Source: Bradyrhizobium canariense (GTDB lineage Bacteria; Pseudomonadota; Alphaproteobacteria; Rhizobiales; Xanthobacteraceae). Taken from it: a DNA stretch of 64,000 bases. This document shows, piece by piece, positions 42,823 to 52,061 of the stretch. The notes below the pieces were generated by a model. It saw only the letters and a program-made list of their open reading frames with translations, ran no database searches and was not told the DNA's origin. The translations under genes and the position numbers were made by a program. The stretch is from contig NZ_JAFCKJ010000019.1 in NCBI RefSeq assembly GCF_018130465.1, forward strand, positions 59,831 to 123,830. Reading direction: 5' to 3'. Each line of letters starts with the position of its first letter. The first letter of the stretch is position 1.

Positions 42823-42976
42823 TGCGAGCTAAGTGAACTTGGGGAAGTTCTAAGGCCGCGCCGGAACGCTAACCCGGTCGCCGCGGGCACATCAAGTTTC
42901 GTGATGTTGCCCCAGTCGGAGATTCATTGCAGCCGCCAGGAAATTGCCACACATGACGATCCGAGACCCGAATGCA

Positions 42977-43555
42977 TCACCGTCCATTCGCAAGCGCCAG
43001 CGCTGCTCCAATCGCGTTCTCGAGAATTTCCTCCGACAATTGCCTGTCGCTCACCGCGCGTGACAATTGCAGCGCGCCGACGATGGTCGCGTAGACCGAC
43101 ATCGCGCGTCGCCGACGCTCCGCCGCCGGGCCTTCCGGCATCTGCGCCGCCATCAGCGCGATTATCTCGGACGTCTTTCCGGTGAAGGCGTCGCGCGTCG
43201 CCTTGGGATGTCGCGCGATCTCGGCGACGAGTGCCGCGGTCGGGCAACCGGCGCCGGCCCGGTCGCGATGGCGCGGGGATAGGTAGTCGCGGATCGTTGC
43301 TTCGAGCGCGACGCCGCTTGCGAGATTATCCCTGTGCCTCTGTTCGCGCCGCTCCAGCGTCTCGCACAGCACCGCGCGCACCAGATCCTCCTTGGAGGCG
43401 AAATGGGTGTAGAAGGCGCCGTTGGTCAGGCCAGCCTCCGCCATGATGCCGGCGAGGCCGACCGCGGCGATACCGCTCTCGCGGAACTGCGAAGAGGCGA
43501 CGTCGATGATGCGCCGCCGCGTCGTGTCCCCGTGTCCCTTGTCGTAGCGCGCCAA
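42977..43555 (-). CDS. TetR-family transcriptional regulator
   Basis: 192 aa. N-terminal TetR DNA-binding domain (about 12-58: RRRIIDVASSQFRESGIAAVGL, IMAEAGLTNGAFYTHFASKEDL) and a C-terminal TetR_C-like ligand domain. It diverges from the MATE gene, with a 49-bp near-perfect palindromic operator between them. This is the usual layout of a local repressor of a multidrug pump. Confidence 0.93.
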   Translation of the reverse strand: MARYDKGHGDTTRRRIIDVASSQFRESGIAAVGLAGIMAEAGLTNGAFYTHFASKEDLVRAVLCETLERREQRHRDNLASGVALEATIRDYLSPRHRDRAGAGCPTAALVAEIARHPKATRDAFTGKTSEIIALMAAQMPEGPAAERRRRAMSVYATIVGALQLSRAVSDRQLSEEILENAIGAALALANGR

Positions 43556-43599
43556 TCCCGCCTCCTATGCGACCCGGCCACAAAATCGTGAGGCAGGGC

Positions 43600-43648
43600 C
43601 CCATTGCATTACGATCATAATAATACATTATGACCATAATGCAATGGG
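43600..43648 (+). promoter_or_regulatory. TetR-MATE operator: 21-bp inverted repeat, 7-bp spacer
   Basis: Left arm CCCATTGCATTACGATCATAA (43600-43620, read as two halves CCCATTGCATTA and CGATCATAA), spacer TAATACA, right arm 43628-43648. The arms are complementary at 19 of 21 positions. It is AT-rich in a GC-rich genome and lies 45 bp before the TetR start and 41 bp before the MATE start. Confidence 0.78.
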
Positions 43649-43688
43649 CGGCCGACCGGCGGTCCGACAGGTACCCAGGATCGAACCC

Positions 43689-45134
43689 ATGTCAGTCGAG
43701 GATGCCGCCGTGCCGGCCTTGTCCGCCATGCCGATCGTGGCTCGCACCGCCGCTCCGGTTCGCCAGGTGGCGGCATCAACACCAGCCGCGGCCGAGCAGC
43801 GGCGCGCGGCGCTGCTGACGGCGCCGATCCTGCCGACGCTCCTGAAGCTCGCGCTGCCGACCGTGACGGTCCTGGTGGCGCAAACCGCGGTCAACATCGC
43901 GGAAGCCTATTATGTCGGCTTCCTCGGCACCGATGCGCTGGCAGGTGCCGCGCTGGTGTTCCCGATCTTCATGCTGATGACCATGATGTCGAATGGCGGG
44001 TTCGGCAGCGGCGTCGCATCCTCGGTCGCGCGGGCGGTCGGTGCCGGCCGACGCGACGATGCCGAGGCCGCGTTGTTTCACGCCGTGGTGCTCGCGATCA
44101 TTGCCGGCGGCGTGTTCACGCTCGGCGTCATCGTCGGCGGTCCGCACCTGTATCGCGCCCTCGGCGGCGCGGGCGATGCGCTCACCGCTGCGACCACCTA
44201 TTCCAACTACCTTTTCGCCGGCGCCATCCCGGTGTGGATCGTCAATCTCCAGGCGGCGGCGCTGCGCGGCGCGGGCAACGTCAAGGTACCCGCGCTGGTG
44301 ACGCTGGTCGGTGCGATCGTGACGATTCCGGTGTCGCCGGCGCTGATCTTCGGTCTGGGACCGATCCCGCGGCTCGGCATCGGCGGCGCGGGCATCGCTT
44401 TCGGCCTCTATTACGGCGCGGCGATGCTGTTCCTGCTGCGCTACATGTCGTCGGGCGGGTCCGGTCTGCGGCTGCACATCGTGCCCATGCGTGCAAAAAT
44501 CTTCGGCGACATGCTGAAGGTCGGCATTCCCACCGCCCTCAACGCGGTGCTGACCAACCTCACCGTCATCCTCGTCACCGGCGCGGTCGGCCTGTTCGGC
44601 ACCTCCGCGCTTGCCGGCTACGGCATCGCCTCGCGGCTCGACTACATCATGATCCCGCTGCTGTTCGGCATCAGCACGGCGACGCTGACCATGGTCGGCG
44701 TCAACATGGGCGCCGGGCAGACGGCGCGGGCGCGGAAAATCGGTTGGGTCAGCGGCATCGTCGGCATGATCATGACCGGCACGATCGGCCTTTTGGTGGC
44801 GATCTTCCCGACGTCGTGGCTGAACCTGTTCAGCCACGATCCAGAGGTGGTGAACGAAGGCATGACCTACCTGCGCATCGTCGCACCGGCCTATGCTGCG
44901 CTCGGCTTCGGCTTCGTCAGCTCATTTGCCGCCCAAGGCACCGGCCGCGCCATGGGGCCACTGGCTTCGTCCGTCGCGCGTATCCTGATCGCAGCAGGCG
45001 GTGGCTGGATCGCGGTGGTGAGCTTTGGCGCCGGCATGGCGGGCCTCGCCACCATGGTCGCGGTGGCGATGGTCGCCTATGCTGCGATCTGCGTCCTGAT
45101 CATGCTGTCGCCGGCGACTTGGCGTTCGGAGTAA
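43689..45134 (+). CDS. MATE-family multidrug/toxin efflux transporter
   Basis: 481 aa from ATG 43689, with 12 hydrophobic helices in two six-helix halves, typical of MATE (PILPTLLKLALPTVTVLVAQTAVNIAEAYYVGFLG; second half from about 255). It exports cationic or neutral compounds using Na+ or H+. Longer N-terminal region (about 40 residues) than most MATE proteins. Probably repressed by the divergent TetR protein through the shared palindrome. Confidence 0.92.
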   Translation: MSVEDAAVPALSAMPIVARTAAPVRQVAASTPAAAEQRRAALLTAPILPTLLKLALPTVTVLVAQTAVNIAEAYYVGFLGTDALAGAALVFPIFMLMTMMSNGGFGSGVASSVARAVGAGRRDDAEAALFHAVVLAIIAGGVFTLGVIVGGPHLYRALGGAGDALTAATTYSNYLFAGAIPVWIVNLQAAALRGAGNVKVPALVTLVGAIVTIPVSPALIFGLGPIPRLGIGGAGIAFGLYYGAAMLFLLRYMSSGGSGLRLHIVPMRAKIFGDMLKVGIPTALNAVLTNLTVILVTGAVGLFGTSALAGYGIASRLDYIMIPLLFGISTATLTMVGVNMGAGQTARARKIGWVSGIVGMIMTGTIGLLVAIFPTSWLNLFSHDPEVVNEGMTYLRIVAPAYAALGFGFVSSFAAQGTGRAMGPLASSVARILIAAGGGWIAVVSFGAGMAGLATMVAVAMVAYAAICVLIMLSPATWRSE

Positions 45135-45172
45135 TTGGCGTTCGGAGTAGTTGGCGCTCAGAGTAAACCGGC

Positions 45173-45571
45173 TCACTGGAGGCCGGCCACGCCGACCGCC
45201 AGGGCCGACAGCAGCAGCAAATTGCTCAGCAATTTGAGCGGCGTGTTCGGATGCGCCAGCCAGCGCGAGACTTTTTCCGAGAACGACAGCGCCGGATCGG
45301 CGAACAGCGGCTCATAGTTGTGTCTGAAGAAATGCGGAAATCTCGGCCCGAGCCACGGCGTTACCAGTGCGTGGAAGGTCGATACCATCGCGATGAAGAT
45401 GGCGGCGCCAAAGGGCTCGCCGACGAATTCGGTCGCGTTGATCAGCTTCATCACCAGCGCGACGCCGGAATAGAACGGCACGCCCTGGAGCAAGAAATAG
45501 AGCGCAAAACATTCGAGGCGGTTCCGGCCTGCGAGCTTCGGAGCGGCGAGGGTGGTCATGGCTGGTCTCAT
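45173..45571 (-). CDS. Small membrane protein, uncharacterised
   Basis: 132 aa with about three hydrophobic helices (ALYFLLQGVPFYSGVALVM, PFGAAIFIAMVSTFHALV, LLSNLLLLSALAVGVAGL). No family recognised. ATG 45571 follows AGGAG by seven bases. Convergent with the MATE gene, divergent from metQ-like gene. On the minus strand GGAAC-N16-CGTG lies about 70 bp upstream, a partial EcfG match. Confidence 0.62.
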   Translation of the reverse strand: MRPAMTTLAAPKLAGRNRLECFALYFLLQGVPFYSGVALVMKLINATEFVGEPFGAAIFIAMVSTFHALVTPWLGPRFPHFFRHNYEPLFADPALSFSEKVSRWLAHPNTPLKLLSNLLLLSALAVGVAGLQ

Positions 45572-45788
45572 GGCAGGTCTCCTGGCTGATCTCGCCGCCA
45601 ATCTCGCTCGCCGCGTGCCGTTTTGCCGTGATGCGCCTCACGCTTGCGAGGTGCATTCGTTCCCCACATGCGGTCGAACGGAGAAGCGTAATCCGCCCCG
45701 GCCAGCCAATATGGATTTCAATTTCATTGATTTCGCCCTTCGGAGAAGCGAATACGGTTCCAATCATTGCTGAGCTATGGAGATCAAG

Positions 45789-46571
45789 ATGTCGTTTCGC
45801 CTCCCCCTGATCCTCGCGACCGTGCTCGCCGCCTGGTCGGCCGCCGCTTCAGGCGAGACCATCAAGATCGGCGTGACGCCGGGGCCGCACGCCCAGATCT
45901 TCGAGGCCGTGAAGCCGATCGCCGCCAAGCAGGGTCTCGACATCCAGCTCATCGAATTCTCCGACTACGTCGTGCCGAACGCCGCGCTCGATGCCGGCGA
46001 GATTCAGGCCAATTCGTTCCAGAACCAGCCTTATCTGGACAACCAGAAGGCCGACCGTGGCTACAAGATCGAAGCTGTCGGCCTGACCGTGAATTTCCCG
46101 ATCGGCGTCTATTCCAAGAAGCACAAGGCCTTCGCGGACATCCCCGAGGGCGGCAAGGTCTCGATCCCGAACGATCCGACCAATGGCGGCCGCGTGCTGC
46201 TGCTCCTGCGCGACAAGGGCGCGATCAAGCTGAAGGACGGCACGGGCTTCAAGCCGACGGTGCTTGATATCACCGAGAATCCCAAGAAGCTGAAGTTCAT
46301 CGAGGTCGACGCGGCGCAGGCGCCGCGCGCGCTCGACGATGTCGACGCCGCCGCGATCAACACAAATTATGCAACCCAGGCGGGCCTCGATCCGGTCAAG
46401 GATCCGATTCTGCGCGAGGACCCGAAGGGTCCCTACGTCAATCTCATCGCCATTCGCACGGCCGACAAGGACAAGCCCTGGGTCAAGATCCTCGTGGACA
46501 GCTACCACACCGCCGAGGTTAAGGAGTTCGTCCTGACCAAGTTCAAGGGCGCGGTGCTGCCGAGCTGGTAG
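45789..46571 (+). CDS. MetQ/NlpA-family ABC substrate-binding protein
   Basis: 260 aa. Signal peptide (MSFRLPLILATVLAAWSAAASG) without a lipobox Cys, unlike most MetQ lipoproteins. Family core: IKIGVTPGPHAQIFEAVKPIA, EFSDYVVPNAAL, NSFQNQPYLDN, IPNDPTNGGRVLLLL, and NTNYATQAGLDP. These bind D/L-methionine or related compounds in the periplasm. GGAG six bases before ATG 45789. MetN/MetI partners are not in the window. Possibly linked to the sulfur-type luciferase-like oxygenase downstream. Confidence 0.88.
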   Translation: MSFRLPLILATVLAAWSAAASGETIKIGVTPGPHAQIFEAVKPIAAKQGLDIQLIEFSDYVVPNAALDAGEIQANSFQNQPYLDNQKADRGYKIEAVGLTVNFPIGVYSKKHKAFADIPEGGKVSIPNDPTNGGRVLLLLRDKGAIKLKDGTGFKPTVLDITENPKKLKFIEVDAAQAPRALDDVDAAAINTNYATQAGLDPVKDPILREDPKGPYVNLIAIRTADKDKPWVKILVDSYHTAEVKEFVLTKFKGAVLPSW

Positions 46572-46708
46572 GCATTCTGCCCAGACAAAGTCCAGCGCAG
46601 GGGCGATCCCGGCGGGCAGCCTTGCGTACTAGCCTTGCGCAATGCCCGCTTGTCTGGAGCTGCGGCAACCGACATCATCGGGGCCCATCCTCGTCCGACA
46701 GGGGTCGT

Positions 46709-47743
46709 ATGAAACGCTTAGCAAACCTGAAACGCCTGGGGTTTTTCACACGGCTTCTCGACGAGGCCCCGCCCGCCGACCGATATCGCTTCGCGGCCGA
46801 GCAGATCGTGCGCGCCGAGAAGGCGGGCCTCGATTCCGCGTGGATCGCGCAGCACCATTTCCACGAGCGCGAGGGCGGCCTGCCGTCGCCCTTCACTTTC
46901 CTCGGTTACGTCGCAGCGCAGACCTCGCGCATCCGGCTCGGCACCGGCATTGTCACCTTGCCGCTGGAGAATGCGGTGAGGGTGGCGGAGGACGCCGCGG
47001 TGCTCGATCTCCTTTGCAACGGTCGATTCGAGCTCGGTGTCGGCACCGGCGGCAATCCCTCGGCCTTTGCCGCCTTCGGCCTCGACAGCGCCCAGCGCAA
47101 CGAGATATTTGCGCGCAATCTGGACGTCGTCCGCACGGCGCTGGTGGGCAAGCCGCTCGACGGCGGCGATACGCTCTATCCGCAGCGGCCGCAATTGGAC
47201 AACCGGATCTGGCAGGCGACGTTCTCTGTCGCGGGCGGCGCACGTGCCGGCAAGGCGGGCGACGGCCTGTTGCTGTCGCGCACCCAGCCTCGGACCAAGG
47301 AGGCGCCGAAGGCAACGCTGGCCGAGATTCAGAATCCGGTCATCGATGCCTATCTCGAAGCGCTGCCGCCGGGACGCGAACCCCGCATCATGGCCTCGCG
47401 TACCGTCTTCGTCGCCGACGACCGGACCGAGGCGATGCGGCTTGCCGATATCGGGCTGCGGCGCGCGCTGCCGCAATTCCTCAAGGGCGGCCACGCCAGG
47501 CCGGGCGAGACGCTGGAGGAGATGATCGCGGCGTTCGACACCCATGTCGGCGCGGCCGACGACGTCATCGCCTCGCTGCGCGCCGACGCCACGCTGGAGC
47601 GGGTGACCGATCTCGTCTTCCAGGCGCATTCGGTCGACGCCCCGCATCCCCATATCCTGCGCTCGATCGAGCTGGTCGCAGAGAAGGTCGCGCCGGCGCT
47701 GGGCTGGACGCGGACGGCGCCCGACGTGGCGTTGGCGGGTTAG
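46709..47743 (+). CDS. Luciferase-like FMN-dependent monooxygenase (KPN_01858-like family)
   Basis: 344 aa. Bacterial-luciferase-like (LLM) TIM barrel: RLGFFTRLLDEAPPADRY, SAWIAQHHFHEREGG, IRLGTGIVTLPLENAVRVAEDAAVLD, FELGVGTGGNP. It resembles the putative FMN-dependent monooxygenase family that accompanies CMD and alkylhydroperoxidase-like genes (as here). Uses reduced FMN and O2; substrate unknown. ATG 46709 chosen because the family starts there; the upstream open frame lacks homology. Next gene 45 bp on. Confidence 0.87.
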   Translation: MKRLANLKRLGFFTRLLDEAPPADRYRFAAEQIVRAEKAGLDSAWIAQHHFHEREGGLPSPFTFLGYVAAQTSRIRLGTGIVTLPLENAVRVAEDAAVLDLLCNGRFELGVGTGGNPSAFAAFGLDSAQRNEIFARNLDVVRTALVGKPLDGGDTLYPQRPQLDNRIWQATFSVAGGARAGKAGDGLLLSRTQPRTKEAPKATLAEIQNPVIDAYLEALPPGREPRIMASRTVFVADDRTEAMRLADIGLRRALPQFLKGGHARPGETLEEMIAAFDTHVGAADDVIASLRADATLERVTDLVFQAHSVDAPHPHILRSIELVAEKVAPALGWTRTAPDVALAG

Positions 47744-47787
47744 TCGGAATGAACGGAATCGCGTTGCACGAGGCTGCAAGAGGCTGA

Positions 47788-48414
47788 ATGATGGCTACGA
47801 AAGATATCATCGACACGCTCGCCGGGATCGAACCGGGTTCGTCCCTCGATGCCATTCGCGGGCGCCGCCTGCAGGCGCGCGACAACGCGCAGAAGAGCTA
47901 TCTCTCGCTGCTCGAGCCCGTGGACGCCGGCGATGTCTCGCTGGTGGAGCGCGCCGCGGTCGCGCTCTTCGTGATCGGTCTTCACCGTGAGCCCACAATG
48001 GCCGGCTTCTATCGGGCGAAGTTAGCTGCGACCGCCGATGGCGCGCGTCTGGTCGAAGCGGTCGATGTCGAAATCGCGCGCGGCGAGACCTCAGGCCCCT
48101 ACGGCGCGTTTCCGGCCGGCCCCCTGTCGGTCGAGAACAAGGCCGGCCTGATCTATCGCGTCAGTGCGGAGCGCAAGCCCGACCTCGGCGCCCGGCTCGT
48201 TGCTGCGTTCGAGCATGCGCATCTGCTGGTGTTCCGCCCGCGAGATGCGGCCGCGGCCGACATGAAGGCGCTGCTCGCCGCCGGCTGGTCGAACACCGGC
48301 ATCGTCACGTTCTCTCAGCTCGTCGCGTTCCTGTCGTTCCAGGTGCGCGTCGTCACCGGACTGCGCGTGCTCGGTGCCTCGCTTGGGCGCGCAAACGCCG
48401 CGGCCGGCGCATAA
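47788..48414 (+). CDS. CMD-domain protein (Avi_7170-like family)
   Basis: 208 aa. Helical AhpD/carboxymuconolactone-decarboxylase-like fold without the CxxC pair: VERAAVALFVIGLHREPTMAGFY in the place of the CMD core, FRPRDAAAADMKALLAAGWSNTGIVTFSQLVAFLSFQVRVV at the end. I recall this as the Avi_7170-type partner of the alkylhydroperoxidase-like protein encoded 13 bp downstream. Structural or regulatory subunit is possible. Confidence 0.82.
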   Translation: MMATKDIIDTLAGIEPGSSLDAIRGRRLQARDNAQKSYLSLLEPVDAGDVSLVERAAVALFVIGLHREPTMAGFYRAKLAATADGARLVEAVDVEIARGETSGPYGAFPAGPLSVENKAGLIYRVSAERKPDLGARLVAAFEHAHLLVFRPRDAAAADMKALLAAGWSNTGIVTFSQLVAFLSFQVRVVTGLRVLGASLGRANAAAGA

Positions 48415-48426
48415 GGAGGCTGCATC

Positions 48427-49011
48427 ATGAGCGCTGCAAACAATGTCAATCCGCCCGTCGTCTTCACCCAGGACGAACTGGGCTGGGTGTCGTGGATCGA
48501 TCCGCTGCCCGAAGCCGAGCTGACCGAGCGGCATTTCGCCGGCCTCGTCGATCGCTCCCGTTCCAAGTCCGAGTATTTCCGTCTGCTGGTGCGCGATCCC
48601 GAGGTGCTGGAGGCCCGCACCAAGACCGACAAGGACATCTTCTACAACGTCGCCGACGGCCTGCCGCGTGCCGAGCGCGAGCTCGCGGCGGCTGCGACCT
48701 CGCGCTACAACGGCTGCATTTACTGCGCCTCCGTACATGCGCGTTTCGCCAGCACCTATTCCAAGCGCCGCGACGATGTGCAGCGCCTGCTCGACGAAGG
48801 CGTTGGCGCCGATCTCGGCGAGCGCTGGAATGCGGTCGTCAAGGCCTCGGTGGCGCTGGCTGCGACGCCGATCGCGTTCGGCCCCGACAATATCGATGAG
48901 CTGCGCCGCGCCGGGCTCGACGATGCGGAGATCGTCGACGTCATCAACGGCGCGTCGTTCTTCAACTGGGCGAACCGGCTGATGCTGTCGCTCGGCGAGC
49001 CCTCGAAATAG
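48427..49011 (+). CDS. Alkylhydroperoxidase AhpD-like protein (Avi_7169-like family)
   Basis: 194 aa. CMD/AhpD motif YNGCIYCASVH with C97, C100 and H104, the redox-active CxxC-His of AhpD. N-terminal about 60 residues are specific to the subfamily (WVSWIDPLPEAELTERHF). Start with AAGGAGG nine bases upstream. Operon: LLM monooxygenase - CMD - this gene, then the Liv-type transporter. Confidence 0.88.
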   Translation: MSAANNVNPPVVFTQDELGWVSWIDPLPEAELTERHFAGLVDRSRSKSEYFRLLVRDPEVLEARTKTDKDIFYNVADGLPRAERELAAAATSRYNGCIYCASVHARFASTYSKRRDDVQRLLDEGVGADLGERWNAVVKASVALAATPIAFGPDNIDELRRAGLDDAEIVDVINGASFFNWANRLMLSLGEPSK

Positions 49012-49066
49012 GCAATCTCACCGGCATAGAAATTGCTGGTTGTTTCAACACTGGATGGAGCCGTAC

Positions 49067-50224
49067 ATGAGCAACATCGATCGTCGTACCCTGGTCAAGG
49101 GCTCGCTTGCCGCCATGATGGCGGGAGCAGCCTTCTCGCGCGCCGCCTTCGCGCAATCGTCAGAGCCGATTTTGCTGGGCGTCAGCGGTCCGCTGACCGG
49201 GCCGAACGCGCAATATGGCACGCAGTGGAAGCAGGGCTTTGATCTCGCGCTCGACGAGATCCAGGCAGCGGGCGGCATCAACGGCCGCAAGCTCGCCTAC
49301 AGCTTTGAAGACAGCCAGAGCGACCCGCGTCAGTCGGTGGCGATCGCCCAGAAGTTCGTCTCGGATCCCAGGATCGTCATGGAGCTCGGCGATTTCTCCA
49401 GTCCCGCATCGATGGCGGCCTCGCCGATCTATCAGCGCGGCGGGCTGGTGCAGTTCGGCTTCACCAATTCGCATCCCGATTTCACCAAGGGCGGTGACTT
49501 CATGTGGAGCACCTCGGTCAGCCAGGCCGACGAGCAGCCGCTGCTGGCGGCCTACGCCGTCAAGCGTCTCGGCCTGAAGAAGCTCGCCGTGCTGCACCTC
49601 AACACCGATTGGGGCCGCACCAGCCGCGACTATTTCGTCAAGGCTGCGAAGGAGCATGGCGCCGAAATCGCCGTTACCGAGGGCTACATCGCGGAAGAGC
49701 GCGACTTCCGCTCCACGCTGGTGCGTGTCCGCGATGCCAATCCGGATGGGCTGATCCTGATCTCCTATTATTCCGACGGTGCGCTGATCGCGCGCCAGGC
49801 GCGCCAGGTCGGGCTGAAGCAGGTGATCTGCGCCGCGAGCTCGGTCTACTCACCGAAATTCCTGGAGCTCGGCGGCGAGGCGGTCGAGGACGTCCATGTC
49901 GGCACGCGCTACTTCCCGGAAGACCCGCGCCCCGAGGTGCAGACGTTCATCGCGGGCTTCAAGAAGAAGTACTCCGGATTGGAGCCTGACGCGTTCAACG
50001 CCTACGCCTATGACGCGATGAACATGGCGGCCGCCGTGGTGAGGATCGGCGGCGCCGACCGGCGCGCGGTCCGCGACGCCTTCACGAAAGTGAAGGACGT
50101 CTCGAGCGTGATCTTCGGCAAAGCGACGTTCGACGTCGAGAGCCGCCGCGTCAAGGGCGCGATGAACGCCGAGCTCGTCGTGCGCAAGGGCCAGTTCGCG
50201 CTCTGGGACGGCAAGCCGACCTGA
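49067..50224 (+). CDS. Branched-chain amino acid-type ABC substrate-binding protein
   Basis: 385 aa. Twin-arginine-like signal [17 protein letters not shown] (about 4-20) with Ala-rich h-region ending AFAQS. Mature part is type I periplasmic binding fold (Peripla_BP_6): [56 protein letters not shown] six bases before ATG 49067. First gene of a Liv-type ABC transporter; substrate probably the compound processed by the oxygenase cassette. Confidence 0.9.
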   Translation: MSNIDRRTLVKGSLAAMMAGAAFSRAAFAQSSEPILLGVSGPLTGPNAQYGTQWKQGFDLALDEIQAAGGINGRKLAYSFEDSQSDPRQSVAIAQKFVSDPRIVMELGDFSSPASMAASPIYQRGGLVQFGFTNSHPDFTKGGDFMWSTSVSQADEQPLLAAYAVKRLGLKKLAVLHLNTDWGRTSRDYFVKAAKEHGAEIAVTEGYIAEERDFRSTLVRVRDANPDGLILISYYSDGALIARQARQVGLKQVICAASSVYSPKFLELGGEAVEDVHVGTRYFPEDPRPEVQTFIAGFKKKYSGLEPDAFNAYAYDAMNMAAAVVRIGGADRRAVRDAFTKVKDVSSVIFGKATFDVESRRVKGAMNAELVVRKGQFALWDGKPT

Positions 50225-50237
50225 GGGGATCTCCTGC

Positions 50238-52061
50238 GTGTCTTCCTGGCTCGACTACACGATCAACGGGCTGATCGTCGGTAACGTCTACGCGCTCGTT
50301 GCGGTCGGGCTCGCGCTGATCTTCGGCGTCAGCCGGCTGATCAACTTTGCGCAAGGGTCGATCTACCTCGTCGGCGCCTATATCGGTTGGGTCGCGGTGG
50401 TGCAGCTGCATACGCCGCTGCCGCTCACCATCATCGTGGTCGCGGTGGCGGCGGCGCTGGTCGGCTTGATCATCGAACGGTTCGGCCTGCGTCCGCTGCA
50501 GAACTCGGTGCGCATCGCTCCGTTGCTGGCGACCATCGGCATCAGCTTCGTGCTCGATCAGCTCGTGATGCTAACTTTCTCGCCCAATCCGCGCGCGCTG
50601 CCGAGCCAGTTGCCGGATGTCCGCTTCCAGATCGGCGGCGGCACGATCGGCCCGCTCGATCTGCTCATCGCTGGCGTCGGCATCACTAGCGCGCTGCTGC
50701 TGTTCGTGTTCCTGCGCTATAGCAAGCTTGGCTGGGCCATCCGCGCCACGGCGCAGGATCGCGACGCCGCGATGCAGATGGGCGTCGACGTCAACCGCGT
50801 CAATCAGGCGGTGTTCGGCATTGCGGCTGCGCTCGGTGGCGTCTCCGGCCTGCTGGTCGGCATGTACTACAACCAGATCGACACTGCGATGAGCCTGCAG
50901 GCGACGCTCAAGGGCGTCGTCGCCGAAGTCGTCGGCGGCGCCGGCAACGTGCCGGGTGCGGTGATCGGCAGCCTGCTGCTCGGACTGGTCGAGAGCTACG
51001 GCGTCGCCGTGTTCGGCACCAGCTACCGCAATCTGTTCGCGTTCCTGCTGCTGGTCGTGGTGCTCGTGCTGCGCCCGAACGGCCTGTTCGCCAGCGCACG
51101 GCAGGCGCCGCCCGAGCCGCTCACCGGCACTTTCATTGCGCCGAGCCGCCCTGTGCGAATTCCGCGCTGGGCGCTGCTGGTCGCGACCGGCATCTTCGCG
51201 GTTCTGCCGCTGTTGCCGGTGTCGTTCTACGTGCTCCAGACCCTGATCAACGCCTGGCTGCTCGGCATGCTCGCGCTGAGCCTTACCCTGGTTGCAGGCA
51301 CGATCGGCCAGGTCTCGCTCGGACACGCCGCGCTGCTCGCGATCGGTGCCTACACCTCCGCGCTGCTGTCGCTCACGTTCTCCGTTCCTGTCGGCCTCGC
51401 CATCATCGGCGGCGGCCTGATGAGTGCCGCGCTCGGCACGGCGCTGATCTCGCCGTCGTTCAGGCTGCGCGGGCACTATGTGTCGATCGCGACGCTCGCG
51501 ATCGGCGAGATCGTCTCGCTGGTGATCCTGAACTGGGAGAGCGTCACCCGCGGTCCAATCGGCATCTCCGGCATCCCGCCGCTGTCGCTGGCTGGCTATG
51601 AGCTGGTCAGCCCGATTTCGATCTACTGGTTCAGCTTCATCGTGATGGTCGTGCTGGCGCTGCTGCAGGGACGCCTGCTCGGCTCGCATCTCGGCCGCAG
51701 CTTTCGCGCCATCCGCGACGACGACATCGCCGCGCGCGCCTACGGGCTCAGCCTGAATCGCTACAAATCGCTGGCCTTCATCTTCGGCGGCTTCGCCGCC
51801 GGCGTCAGCGGCGGCATCGCCGCGCATCTCTATTCCTACATCAACCACGAGACCTTCAACACGCAGCAATCCATTTTGGCGCTGACCGTGGTGATCCTCG
51901 GCGGCCTCGGCAATGTCGTCGGCGCCATCGTCGGTGCGGTGGCGCTGGTCGGCTTGCCGGAAGTGTTCCGGATCGCGGCGGAGTATCGCATCCTGATCTA
52001 CGGCATCGTGCTGCTGCTGCTCGTGCGGTTCAGGCCGCAGGGCCTGTTGGGGACGATGTGA
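50238..52061 (+). CDS. Fused LivH-LivM permease
   Basis: 607 aa, about twice the usual length of one permease. Residues 1-290 are LivH-like ([50 protein letters not shown], the EAA-type loop). Residues about 315-600 are LivM-like ([47 protein letters not shown]). Joined by a short Pro/Arg linker. A single chain forms the transmembrane pore. GTG start 13 bp after the binding protein gene; its stop overlaps the livG start. Confidence 0.92.
   Translation: MSSWLDYTINGLIVGNVYALVAVGLALIFGVSRLINFAQGSIYLVGAYIGWVAVVQLHTPLPLTIIVVAVAAALVGLIIERFGLRPLQNSVRIAPLLATIGISFVLDQLVMLTFSPNPRALPSQLPDVRFQIGGGTIGPLDLLIAGVGITSALLLFVFLRYSKLGWAIRATAQDRDAAMQMGVDVNRVNQAVFGIAAALGGVSGLLVGMYYNQIDTAMSLQATLKGVVAEVVGGAGNVPGAVIGSLLLGLVESYGVAVFGTSYRNLFAFLLLVVVLVLRPNGLFASARQAPPEPLTGTFIAPSRPVRIPRWALLVATGIFAVLPLLPVSFYVLQTLINAWLLGMLALSLTLVAGTIGQVSLGHAALLAIGAYTSALLSLTFSVPVGLAIIGGGLMSAALGTALISPSFRLRGHYVSIATLAIGEIVSLVILNWESVTRGPIGISGIPPLSLAGYELVSPISIYWFSFIVMVVLALLQGRLLGSHLGRSFRAIRDDDIAARAYGLSLNRYKSLAFIFGGFAAGVSGGIAAHLYSYINHETFNTQQSILALTVVILGGLGNVVGAIVGAVALVGLPEVFRIAAEYRILIYGIVLLLLVRFRPQGLLGTM

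Noticed and set aside
45602-45788. SAM-type riboswitch before the MetQ-like gene
   Set aside because: No conserved SAM-II or other SAM riboswitch core could be recognised in this short leader.
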